From Buxus sempervirens (Eukaryota > Streptophyta > Magnoliopsida > Buxales > Buxaceae), in assembly GCA_947561395.2 (NCBI GenBank), contig OX387187.1:41521829-41585828 (forward strand): a stretch of 64,000 bases of DNA, given 5' to 3'. The notes below the pieces were generated by a model that was not told the DNA's origin, searched no databases, and was given only the letters and a program-made list of their open reading frames with translations. This document shows, in pieces, positions 53,928 to 64,000 of this stretch. The position numbers and the translations under genes are program-made. How positions within the stretch are numbered: the first letter of the stretch is position 1; every line of letters begins with the position of its first letter.

Positions 53928-56921
53928 TGTGACGCTCCGGACCCAAACATGTTCATTAAAAGTATATGTCGGTTCCTTGACATTAGGTGAGGTCCCAGAA
54001 ACGCATTTCTAAGTTTTAAAAACTAACCAAAGCAATTATATTCTAATCCTAAAATTTTCGAAAAAACGGATATATAACGCCTGTATTTATAAGAATGGGC
54101 TAAGCCCTCAAACCAAGACCTGATAAACACAAAACATATAGACAATATACATCATTTAAAAAAACTAAACCATCCAACATCTACATATTTGAAGTAAAGT
54201 TCACTAAGGTTTTCACTTCCTTTCTCTCTTTCTCATTTACAATCTATACAAGTTCCAAAAAAAATAGACGACTACACAAAAAATACTGCCCAACCCTATC
54301 CAAGATAATAATAATCCTCAAGGTTGTAGTCGTCATCCGGTTCGTTAATTCTGCCTACCCCAATTTGTGCTCGCTCTGCAGATTTATTTGAAAACAAAAC
54401 CGGTAAAAACAAAACACGCTTGAGACTAACGTCTCAATAAGCAGCATGATACATGATAAGAACATTTTATGCAGTTTCAACATTAAAGTAGCATGATAAT
54501 GTAATATACAATCAAACTCTGGCAACTCATGCTAAAACCATATCATGTAATAACATTACTTTGAATTCTGTGGAATCATAAAACAGATAAAATACAAGCC
54601 ACAATCTCAGCAAAACCTCATGTAATGACAATGATTTAATTCACTTGTCCAATTCACCACCTTACAACTTACAATGGAAAGATCTAGCTATGATCGCTCT
54701 TCCAAAGTGGAGCACTCAAGCATGAGACATGCATGAGCTGGCAAGTACAACCCATCCAACAATAGCAAGTTAGTGATCTCTTCAAACCATCGAGTTAGTG
54801 ATCTCACTGAGACCATTTAGTTGAATTTATGGGTTGCTGTGGCACATTCCGAGGAGGATGCAAGTTCACAACCCCCGGCCCCTAATGAGCTAGGGTGAAC
54901 TGCCGTCCTCAACCCCCAGAACCGTGTATCACATGCTAGACAAGATTATAAATTACGCACGCAATACCTAATGAGGGAACCACATTGGCCTATGTTACCT
55001 CATCCCAACGCAATAGAAATTCACATTCCAAAGACCCAAGCCATAGGATTTCTTACACTACATAGGACCTCAATCCTCAAGGCAATAACGTCTGAGTTTA
55101 CAACAACAATCCCGATGCAAGTTTCCTTGCTGAAACTATACAGATATTTCCTAAAAGAAGTCATTTTGAACTTTCTCATATGCATCAACCTTATCCAACG
55201 GCTAGACTTACAAACTTAGGTCAGTGTAGCTATCTTTCTAAACACTTATAAGAAGCTATTTTGCTAACCTTTCTACATATTATGTGGTTTACCTATATCA
55301 CATTAAGAGAATCTAACCAGAACCCCATCAATTTAAAAGAACTTGAATCAGCACCTATTCTTAATAAATCAACTAGTTTTTGAAAAAAGTATATAAATCA
55401 CATGCTATTTTAATTTGAATGATTCTGTAGAGAGCATGATAAAGAAGTTTTGGTTTTTTTTTTAAAATTGGCTTGGATAATGCCTAAGAACATGTAAATT
55501 GAAAATATCTCTTTTACGCCCAAGAAAAATAAGGCTTACACAAGAAGAAAAAGTCAAAAGTGCTTTTCTCCCTCCCATTTCTTAGTTATCATCAATTGGT
55601 AACCATATGTCTCTGTTCAACTAAAAGTCTTAAAAAAATTTGATACTACCTTTTCCATTAATTGTGATAGGAAATGCTCTAAAACTGGTTCAAGATATCA
55701 AACATGTTCTGATCAAAAACTCCCACAGTGATTCCTCTCCAGGAATTCCAAAACAATAACTCTTAAAAAATAAAATTGTTTCACACTTTTGCGTCATATC
55801 AACTGTTCCTATAATTTTCATTCAGAACCATCTAAAGCTCTTTAATATGCATTTGAAAAGATTGAAGTTAATGCACTTTATATTGCATTGCACATATTAT
55901 AATCCAAATATTAATGGAAATTACTTTAGGACAGAGAAAAAACCTAGTAGCATTCCCTGGTACAACCATGGAAACATCATTTTCTTTAGCTCATAAAAGT
56001 GCTCATGAATCATGAGACAAACCCAATATCTTTCATTCCCTATTTTGTGCTTTTTATAATTAGAATAACCGAAAAACCTCAGGCTGCCAAGTATGGAAAC
56101 AAAGGTTCCAATCTAACAGCCACTTTAATCTAATACATGCTTAGATCAAAACAGAAATCCAACGAACCCAGCAGTAATCGATTGCATAAACCAAAACAGA
56201 AATCGACAGAAACAGAAACCCAACAGAAATCGACAGAAACAGAAACCCAACAGAAATCGACAGAAACAGAAATAACCAAAACCAAACAATAATCAAATGG
56301 AAGTTGATCAAAACAGGATTCCATCGAAAACTCAACAGTGGTCGAATGAGCAAACAGAATCAGAAAAACCTAACGAAAATTGATTAAATCGAATAAACTA
56401 TTCTACTTACAGATTTCCGCCAAAATCCACGCCCACTCTCTCTATTTTCCTCTTCCTCTTCTCTTTTCCTTCTTCTCCTTCTCGTTTTCTCTCCTTTCCT
56501 TCACTCAATTTCTTCTCTTTTCTCTCATCCTCCACTCGTTTTCCTTCTTCCACGATTTCTTCTCCTCTTCTCTTCCACTCGATCTCTTCCTCTCTTCTTA
56601 TTCTTCTTCTTCTCCAACGATTTACCCTTTCCACGATTTCCCCTTCTCTTGATTCCTTCTTCTAACCCTAACGAACCAAGCTCCAAAACCCCAAATGCCC
56701 AAATCGTCAATTGCTTGTCTTTTTTTTTCCTTTTTAACCCATGGAACCAATGAGCCGGTTCATTAACTTGAACCAACCCCCCTTGAACCACTAAACTAAA
56801 CAACCCTTTTAACCCACTAAACTAAATGAACTAATTCAACCAAATGATTTTTTTTTCTATTTGTTCTTATTTAATAATTTTAAATCTTAATTCCAATTTC
56901 TAAAAATTCCGGGGTTTTACA
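53928..56921. repeat. Solo LTR nested in the CACTA right end
   Basis: Starts TGTGACGCTCCGGA and ends TTCCGGGGTTTTACA, with TTTCAA on both sides (53922-53927 and 56922-56927). About 2,994 bp. It holds a threefold 27-bp CAGAAATCGACAGAAAC repeat at about 56190-56270 and a CT-rich stretch at 56430-56660. No internal element region. A Ty3/gypsy-type fossil, similar in build to the LTR at 25029 but not a close copy by eye. Confidence 0.8.
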
Positions 56922-56999
56922 TTTCAATGGTCGTAGATCGTACCGCCGCTGTTTCATTTACCAGTGGTTATGTGTCATTTACCGGTAGTAGGCTACCAC

Positions 57000-57025
57000 C
57001 AGTAAAACTGGGCTATTTTGAAGTG
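57000..57025 (-). repeat. CACTA right terminal repeat
   Basis: AGTAAAACTGGGC then TATTTTGAAGTG; about 20 of 26 bases complement the left end. Confidence 0.6.
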
Positions 57026-57427
57026 CGCATTGGAGGTGAAAACGAAGGCGGCAAACTCGATCAACGCATTTGAGATGAAGATACTGGAGAGTGTAATTAA
57101 TCACGAAGAAAGGGGACTCCAGTAGAACGGTTTCTTCAAATGAAACAGTAGGAAAAATGATCAAAATATTACACGTTGGTTGCAGAGAACCAAGTCCAAA
57201 ACTTATAGAAACGGCTCAAGAACAATCTCTCTTTACTGGTTTCAAGATTTCTGATTCATTAGACTGTCAAGAGCATTAATGGATTACACAAAATGAAATC
57301 CCCATAGCCAGAATTCCTTGATATAGTAATTACACAGAAATTGCAACTACAAAAGATAAAAACCTTAATTAACTAATTAAACACACAGGAATTAAGGGAA
57401 GAAACGATAGAAACAAACTTGAAATTG
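57026..57427. other. 3' flank of kinase copy 2, equivalent of the empty insertion site
   Basis: Non-coding. From about 57230 to 57345 it matches the joined flanks of the solo LTR on the left copy (to 25028 and from 44253), including TAGACTGTCAAGAG and GCCAGAATTC. It shows the locus before the LTR and MULE entered. Confidence 0.7.
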
Positions 57428-58717
57428 TCAAGCGATCACTGCACCGCAGGAATAAGGTGGTGGGGGCAAATGAACATCAACGTTTTCTTCAAGCATGTGC
57501 ATCACCTTCTTTATGGTAGGCCTCAACGAAGGATCTTCTTGAATGCACCAAATTGCGATCATCACCCACCTTTGCACCCTCTCCAGGTTCTGCAATGCCG
57601 ACTTGTCATCGTACACCAAATACTCTATCTTCCCTTCAAATAAGCAACCGTAAGCCCAGTCTGTCAGTATATCTCTCTCTTCTCCTGCAAGGTCAATTTC
57701 ACGACTCTTCCTGCAAGTGATAATCTCAAGCAACATCACACCAAAACTGTACACATCCACCTTAACTGAGACTGGTTTGTTCCTAAACCACTCAGGCGCC
57801 ACGTATCCTCTTGTTCCTCTGATGTCAGTTAAAGTTCGAGTCTGGCTATTCAATAAGAACTTTGCCAATCCAAAATCAGATATCCTTGCTACAAAGTAAT
57901 CATCTAAGAGTATGTTTTGAGGCTTTATGTCGCAATGGATGATCTGGGTTTTGCACTCTCCGTGCAAGTAATTGAGCCCTCTTGCGATGTCAATTGCAGC
58001 TTGGATTCTTTGGCCCCAACCAGGCCTGGGATTTCCAAAGAGAAAGCTTGCCAGTGTTCCATTGCTCATGAACTCGTACACCAGAAGCCTGTGTGGCCCC
58101 TCCTGACAGCATCCAAGCAATTGAACCAAATTCCTGTGATGAGTTTTGCCAATTGCGGTCACTTCGGCTTTGAATTCTTTCTCACCTTGTTGAACCACTC
58201 TGTCTAACTTCTTGACTGCAACAAGATTTCCAGAGTCTAATCCTAAGACCCCTTTGTAAACAGTGCCGAATGATCCCCTTCCAAGCTCTTCCTTGAACCC
58301 ATCTGTTGCTGCTTCCAGTTCTTTGTAGGTAAATACACGCAAGTTCGTTTCTGAACCACTTGAATCATCTTGGTTAAACGTTCTTTTTCTGCGGTAAATT
58401 AAGAGAAAAATCACAGTTAAAAGAAAGTTAACCAATAAAGAGCTACCCAAAAGAAAAGGCCAAGTTAGCCTCCCCTGATCTTTCTTGTTTCCGCCTGAAT
58501 CCCGAGGGCAAGGAACTTCAGAAGCAGCTGAAGCATTTCTCCTCACTTTGATCAGAAGTTTATCTGCTGCGTTAGCACGCCTACCATTTGAGAGCGGTAG
58601 CTTCTTCTTCCAACAAAATTCTTTGAAAACAACTACAGCACACAGGCAATCATTCATACAAGATCTTCGGCATTCTTGTTCCGAAGGAAGTTCCATACAA
58701 GCCATCATACAAGCCAT
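57428..58717 (-). pseudogene. G-type lectin S-receptor-like kinase, copy 2, N-terminal half missing
   Basis: The open frame covers the end of a PAN/apple domain (SEQECRRSCMNDCLCAVVVF), a membrane segment (WPFLLGSSLLVNFLLTVIFLLI) and a complete kinase domain: LGRGSFGTVYKG, VAVKKLD, IIHCDIKPQNILLDD, ISDFGLAK, GTRGYVAPEW. HCD instead of HRD marks a non-RD kinase, common in immune receptors. The B-lectin and S-locus glycoprotein domains of this family are absent: upstream the gene meets the inverted MULE copy at about 58752. The first codons (MACMMACM) come from a 12-bp repeat at the junction. Without a signal peptide and lectin domain it is unlikely to work as a receptor; a shortened product cannot be excluded. 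Confidence 0.85.
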
Positions 58718-58751
58718 TATGACACGCGTCGCCCTATTTCATACAAGCCAT
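58694..58751. repeat. Junction repeat: three copies of CATACAAGCCAT
   Basis: Copies at 58694-58705, 58706-58717 and 58740-58751. The last two enclose about 22 bp with GACACGCGTCG (58721-58731), an 11-base match to the MULE right end (44163-44173). The second MULE copy starts directly after the third repeat, so this looks like a rearrangement scar. Confidence 0.7.
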
Positions 58752-59169
58752 TATAATATAAATCAGATTATAATAATATAATTTATGTTTATTATATTAG
58801 TATAAGAAATGTATTAGAATATGAAATTGTAAAATAGTATATATATTATAATATTATATTGTCCATTTGTTATTATTATTCATTACTAGTGGCTTGATCA
58901 TGTGCTCGTGTCTGAGTAATGCTTATTTTCTTCTCCTTTTAAATAAACCTTTATTTTATTTAATTGTTTTTTTTTTTGGTTCAATTTGAATGTACCATGG
59001 GTTGATCATCTTGGATGTTAATTACTTCGTGAATGTTGTTTATCCATTGTATTTGTTGGTTTTAAGAAGGACGAAACAAACCTGGCCTCTTATGATCTTT
59101 CATTTTAAGTCTGGTTATTTGCTTATACAATAGTGAGGGTTTTATATGTAAACAGAAAACACAGCGGAA

Positions 59170-61960
59170 ATGGATAGTGCGGAGGAGTTGTCATCTGGAT
59201 CAATTGATGGCATTGAAGACACCATTGATAGGGATGTTGATGGTTTGCAAGAATCAATACAGACAGCATATTTACCAAAGATTGGTATGGTGTTTGATTC
59301 AGAAGACGACGCACATCAGTTTTATAATGAGTATGCAAGACGAATTGGTTTCGGAACGAGAAAAGACTTACAGCACAAGCATCAACGTACGGGCATCCTA
59401 CTGGATAGGGTTTTTTGTTGCTCAAAGGAAGGCTATCGTCGGACAGATAAAAGGGATATGGCGGTTGTAAAACATCGTGCAGATACAAGGACTGGGTGTA
59501 AGGCAAGAATAAAAATTCTATTGGAAGCGAGTGGAAAATATATAATTACACAGTTCGAGGAGGGGCATAATCATGAGTTATTTTTGCCAAGCATGGTCCA
59601 TATGTTACGATCGCATCGGAAAGTAACAGATGCCCAGGCAGCTGAAATTGATCTTGCAGATTCGACAGGGATACAGCCCAAGAGAACTGTCGAAATGATG
59701 AGAAGGGAAGTAGGTGGCGTTGAATGCCTAGGATTCATGCGGGTAGACTGTCAGAATTATTTGCGGTCCAAACGTAGGGTAGCCATGCAACAGGGAGATG
59801 CAGGAGCTTTATTGGAATACTTTCAAAGAAAACAATCGGAAGATGCATCCTTCTTCTATGCCATTCAGTTAGATGAAGACGATCTTATTAGTAACATATT
59901 TTGGGCTGACTCTGGGATGATGGCAGATTATACTTACTTTGGTGACGTGGTTTGTTTTGACACCACATATAGAACAAACAAGTATGGTAGACCATTCGGG
60001 TTATTTGTTGGTGTTAATCATCACAGACAAACCAAGATCTTTGGCGCTGCCCTATTATATGATGAAACCGTTCAGACATTCAGTTGATTATTTGAAAGCT
60101 TTGTAAGAGCAATGTCTGGTAAGAGGCCGAAGACAATTCTCACTGATCATGACCAAGCTATGACGAGTGCAATAGCTTCGGTGCTTCCGGATACATTCCA
60201 TCGCTTCTGTGTTTGGCACATGTTCCAAAACGCTGCAAAGCATCTTAGTGATGTGTTTAACAGTGAGAAATCGTTTGCAAAAGATTTTAGTAGATGTGTT
60301 TACGAGTATGAAGATGATGAGGAATTCATAGAAGCATGGAACACAATGATTAACAAATATGATTTAGCTTCCAATAGATGGTTGAAAGCAAAGTTTGAGG
60401 AAAAGGAGAAATGGTCTCTGGCATACGGAAGAAACACGTTTTGTGCAAACATGAGTACGACACAAAGGTCCGAGAGCATGAATGCTTCACTGAAAAGTCA
60501 TCTACAGAGGCAAAAGGATTTATTGCGATTCTTGGGGCGCTTCGATGAATTACTGGATGATAGGCGGTATGAGGAACTGAAGGCTGATTGTAAGATGATA
60601 AATAGTACTCCTGCGTTGCCGATTGAGGGAAATCAAATGTTGGAATGTGCACGAAACGTCTACACAGAAGCAATCCTTGAATTAGTTCGTAAAGAAATAC
60701 TTGATGGTGTCCTTAATTGTGAGATGTATGTTTGTGGGGAAGTTGGCAGATTGGTTGAGTATAATGTCACTAATGATGCCGAAAGGAGAGTTCGTCAACA
60801 TACGGTTACATTCGATCGCGAAACTACTTCAGTCAATTGTAGCTGTAAGAAATTTGAATTCAGTGGCATATTGTGCAGTCATGCATTTTATATTCTTCGT
60901 GCTAATAGGATAAAGAAGATTCCTGATCAATATATCTTGAAAAGATGGACTAAAGATGCAAAGAGTGGTTTGGTTGCATATGAAGAAAGGAATGTTACTG
61001 AGGAGGACTCCAAAGCAGCAATTGGGAGGAGGTTTAGAGAATTGTGTCGCAATTTTGTTCAAGCTGCAAGGAAGGCCTCACTGCATGAAGAGTCCTCTGC
61101 TTTTGCGAGTGATCTGGTTAAACAGATTGAATGTGAGGCGAATAGAATAGTAAAAGAAAAAAACAAAGCTAGAGATATGGATTATGCATCAAGAAAAGAA
61201 GGAAGTCAAAGTGAAGTTGGAAGGGTGAATGTTTCACAAGCAAATTCTCAGCCAGAGTGTACACCAACAACTAGTGTTGGGGACAATAGTGTTAGGGACA
61301 ATGATTCTCCAGCTACCGGCTTTGACGATAGGGAGATCCTTTCAAGGGCAAAAGGTATTAAAAAGAAGGTAAGGGGTGGTCGGGTTGGCTCAAGTGTTCG
61401 TAGGCAAAAAGGTGCGTTGGAACAATCTATCAAGCGTACACGGAAGAAAGCAAAACAAGCGGTCAATGAGTCAGTAGAGGAAACCATGAACCAAACAGAG
61501 GTTGCAGCAACTTGTGGGGCGTTTACCTCTAGTAGCCAATCTACTCAGAATTCTTGCACTCCACTAACACCTTATACGAGGGATGCATTTATGATGCCTA
61601 TTGCACCGATGACTCCACATACGCCAGCAGTGCAGGTATACTTGACTCCATTATTTTTGTTTTGCAAACAACCCCAGTCTTGGTGTTTCTTATAAGGCAA
61701 CTGACAAAATATGCAGGCATATTTTGCTTCCAACCAAATGTCACAAGGTGGTGTTGTTGATCATAGGATTTTCGCCCAGGGTATTCAAGGGAATTATGGC
61801 TTCACTCAGATGCTGCAAGTAATAATTCAATTTTCTTGACTAACAATCAATAATTTACAAACCAGTTGTAATAACAAAATTATCGTTTTTGCAGCCATTT
61901 GTGATGCAGCATGGCAATCCACCGAATGCAAGCACACAATGGGACAACCTAGGGTATTAG
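59170..61960 (+). pseudogene. FAR1/MURA-type MULE transposase, copy 2 (one stop in the core)
   Basis: Exons 59170-61635, 61717-61818 and 61895-61960 would give about 877 residues. Domains are as in copy 1: FAR1 zinc domain, MULE core with D near residues 264 and 326 and E near 435, SWIM from about 557, basic tail. A stop at 60085-60087 (TGA; TGG in copy 1) cuts the core between the first and second D. The C-terminal stops of copy 1 are absent here, where CAA and GAA are kept. The protein would bind the MULE ends and cut them. Confidence 0.9.
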
Positions 61961-63041
61961 TTGAATACTTCAAGTTGTGAATACTCTAACTTGCTCCTGC
62001 CGTTTCATTTTATTAAGTCACTTGTTCACTTTTTCCAGGTAGCGGATTCCTTCAACTTGCCCTGCCACTAAAGCAATGCTTCTTGCCCTATAGCTTTGCA
62101 GCTTGGATTTGTTTGAACTTGCTCCTATTGTTTTCTTTTGTCCTCCTCCTCGGTTCTAATTGTTAACCCGATATGGGTTCATTATTAAACTTGAGTTAAA
62201 AAGTAAATGTAGCAATTAAATGAGCATAGACGTGGGATTTTGTGTGGTACTTTGAGTTTTATCTTGTATAGATATTCATCTTAGTGGCTTGCTTCAATTT
62301 ATTGTTAATCAGTTAGACAACTGACAATTACATGTTATTTGAGTTTGCGTGATACTTTGCATGTTTTAATCTTTAATTTCCATATTTTTCATTTTTTATA
62401 ATCTAGAAAATTTAAAAGCATAAAAATACAATATGCTATTAGCATATAATCTTGATCTTATTTTCTTAAAAATGATCACAAGTTCAAATTGTTTTCCGGT
62501 TTTTGAAAATAAGTGACAAGAAACCCGTTTGGTAACAAATCAATGATAGAGGGTCACTAATCAATTTTCATGACTTAATATTAGTTGGAGCATGAGCTCT
62601 TTAATTTGCTATTACCAATGGTGAAATATGTGGACACGAGCTCCTGCATACACATTTATCGTAGGGCGACCAGATCTTATATCGAGTAGCTCCGACTGAT
62701 ATGCTTTCATTTTTTCATTGATAGTAAACCCCATCATTTACGGCGCCAACCACAAAACGCCGCGTCGATAAGACACAAGACCAGCGTTCTTGTGTACGCT
62801 GCTGAACCAATACGAAGCGTAAACCAATTTCCAAATACAGTAAGCAAAATATTGTAGCATGACAGAGATGAAAACAATTTTTCTAAGAAGCAAGCTTAGT
62901 GTGCTAAATTTGCAAGAGTGCAAGCCAGTAATAGAATACAACCTTAAATACAAATAAATAAAAAAACCAAGCGTTTGGCCACAAAATAGAGCAAATCAAA
63001 GCCATGACAAAAAAAGCAAAATTTCTACTCCCCTTTCTACT
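61961..63041. other. Spacer between converging genes, second MULE copy
   Basis: Same sequence as 37946-39712 in inverted form but about 700 bp shorter. No gene. Confidence 0.7.
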
Positions 63042-64000
63042 TCAGTCTGCCTCACTTCCTTCATCGTCGTCATCCTCGTCATCATCCTCGTCTTCATCCT
63101 CGTCTTCGTCTTCTTCACCCTCGTTACGGTGCAGTTGAAGTTGCGACACTGCTCCCTGTAACTCTGAAAGCTGCCGGCCTTGCGTTTCTTGGGTAGATCG
63201 GATCATCGCCAGTTCTGCACGCGATTGTTGCTGGACTTCATAAATCCTTGACAAATAATCCATAACGGCAGGTGGATCAAATGTAGGAGCAGCCGAAGAT
63301 GAACCAGAATGAGAGGTTCCAGCCTGGGAAGCTGATTGACGCCGTGGACGAAGAGCACCAGCTCGAGTAGCAGCATTAGCATGTGCAACACTTTGTGCTA
63401 CAGTGGTAGGCCCAATAGGCGGTGGAAGCACTAGAGGTCGCTCAATTTCTGGGATTAATACTTCAAGTCCTTGCATGAGTCGGGTAATGAGGCAAGGAAA
63501 AATAAGTTTCCGCTTCCGTTTGACGTGCATTATAATGTGTAGCATGGAAAGAATCATTTGAGAAGGAAGGTCTATTGAATGACCTTGGAGTAACGCATAA
63601 AAGAAGCTAAGTCTCTGGAGTGGGAGGGTATGTAAATGACCAACTGGGCATATGTTGGTGCTCATAATCCGAAGTACAACTGACCGATGAGTTGGAATAT
63701 TATCAATCACTAGATGTGTTCCGTAGAAAGGGGTAGTACTGCCTAACACAAAAGATGCCATAACAGTAGGTGAAGGGGTGTCTGTCTCATGGTAAGGATA
63801 TCGAGGCTCAGGCACTCTTGGTATCCCTAATATCTCAGAGATGATACCAAGGGTGATGGAAATTGTTTGACCGCGAAAATACACTTTGAATCTGGGAGGG
63901 GTAAGGGACCAATCATGCACGTTTTGCTTGGGGTGCAGGAAGATTTATGAGCAAAGGCTCCCAACCCCTAGAAGTAAAAACTGAAGTAATGTCGGGATCA
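63042..64000 (-). pseudogene. PF20167-like gene, copy 2, cut by window edge
   Basis: Open from about 63920 to the stop at 63042 and carries the Asp/Glu tail in frame with the domain, unlike copy 1. Upstream, about 25 bp present in copy 1 between CCCCAAGC and AAACGTGC (near 63922) are missing, which breaks the frame. The N-terminal part is beyond the window. Confidence 0.75.

Larger units (their letters stand above)
45742..57025 (+). mobile_element. Degenerate CACTA (En/Spm) element, 11.3 kb with nested insertions
   Basis: Left end CACTACAAAAAAGCGGAG at 45742. The right end at 57000-57025 is its imperfect complement, ending AAGTG; about 20 of 26 bases fit. Short GC-rich repeats of TACCGCCGCTAAT type fill the subterminal zones (about 45770-46140, 53470-53921 and 56930-57010). 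Inside are TNPD and TNPA remains in the usual order, a TRIM-like fossil and a solo LTR. The three bases outside the ends differ (AAT and CGC), so the target duplication has decayed or one end is rearranged. Confidence 0.8.
58752..64000 (-). mobile_element. Second MULE copy (transposase half), inverted arm of the duplication
   Basis: Reverse-complement match to 36964-43101, continuing beyond the window. It lacks the terminal repeat and about 1.1 kb next to it, so its kinase-side end is truncated. Several segments of the left arm are missing here. Whether it also carries the Ulp1 gene is not visible. Confidence 0.9.

Noticed and set aside
56407-56652. Arg/Glu-rich or Ser/Phe-rich small proteins
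   Set aside because: Translations of a CT-rich low-complexity tract within a solo LTR.
57428-58717. Intact receptor kinase gene
   Set aside because: The lectin and S-locus domains and signal peptide are missing and the frame starts inside a PAN domain at a rearrangement junction.

Overview
This window comes from a nuclear plant genome, most likely a dicot flowering plant. Evidence: a Tat/Ogre-lineage Ty3/gypsy element, FAR1-type Mutator transposases, plant mobile domain and DUF7745 proteins, a CACTA element with TNPD/TNPA remains, a plant Helitron carrying an RPA-like gene, and two G-type lectin receptor kinase fragments (non-RD, HCD motif). No species can be named from sequence alone. Almost everything is transposable-element DNA in a nest of insertions. 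The only host genes recognised are the two kinase fragments. No tRNA or rRNA gene was found.

1-17843: most of a very large Tat-lineage Ty3/gypsy element on the minus strand. From its 5' end (right) it has a 2.3-kb LTR, a primer binding site, a long leader with a tandem-repeat array, a gag-pol frame that looks whole, and then two spliced antisense genes: a DUF7745 gene and a plant-mobile-domain gene cut by the window edge. Its other LTR lies left of the window. Arrays of a 23-bp palindrome at a strict 39-bp period occur at three separate places in it: the LTR, the leader and the antisense-gene promoter. I regard this as the most unusual signal here.

17844-25023: the element sits in the Pif1-like helicase gene of a Helitron. 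The Helitron's right end, a hairpin plus CTAG, is at 21757. After it come a 5'-truncated LINE with a 13-bp target duplication, a foldback MITE and unassigned AT-rich DNA.

25024-45062: a kinase locus with nested insertions. A solo LTR (CCACT duplications) entered the 3' flank of a kinase fragment. A 16.7-kb Mutator-like element (MULE, 27542-44231) then entered the LTR. The MULE carries an HMG-box/Ulp1-protease gene, a 1.8-kb 22-bp minisatellite, a GC-rich 72-bp repeat, a putative plant transposon protein gene (PF20167-like) and a FAR1/MULE transposase gene. A paralogous kinase flank near 57.25-57.35 kb shows the site without insertions.

45742-57025: a degenerate CACTA element of 11.3 kb with imperfect 26-bp ends, TNPD and TNPA remains, a composite tandem repeat in a TNPA intron, a TRIM-like fossil and a second solo LTR.

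57428-64000: a second kinase lacking its lectin half, then an inverted second copy of the transposase half of the MULE. With 36964-43101 this makes a large inverted duplication (arms of 5-6 kb, spacer about 15.7 kb). The two transposase copies differ by a few stops and indels, so neither is intact as read, yet they remain very similar.
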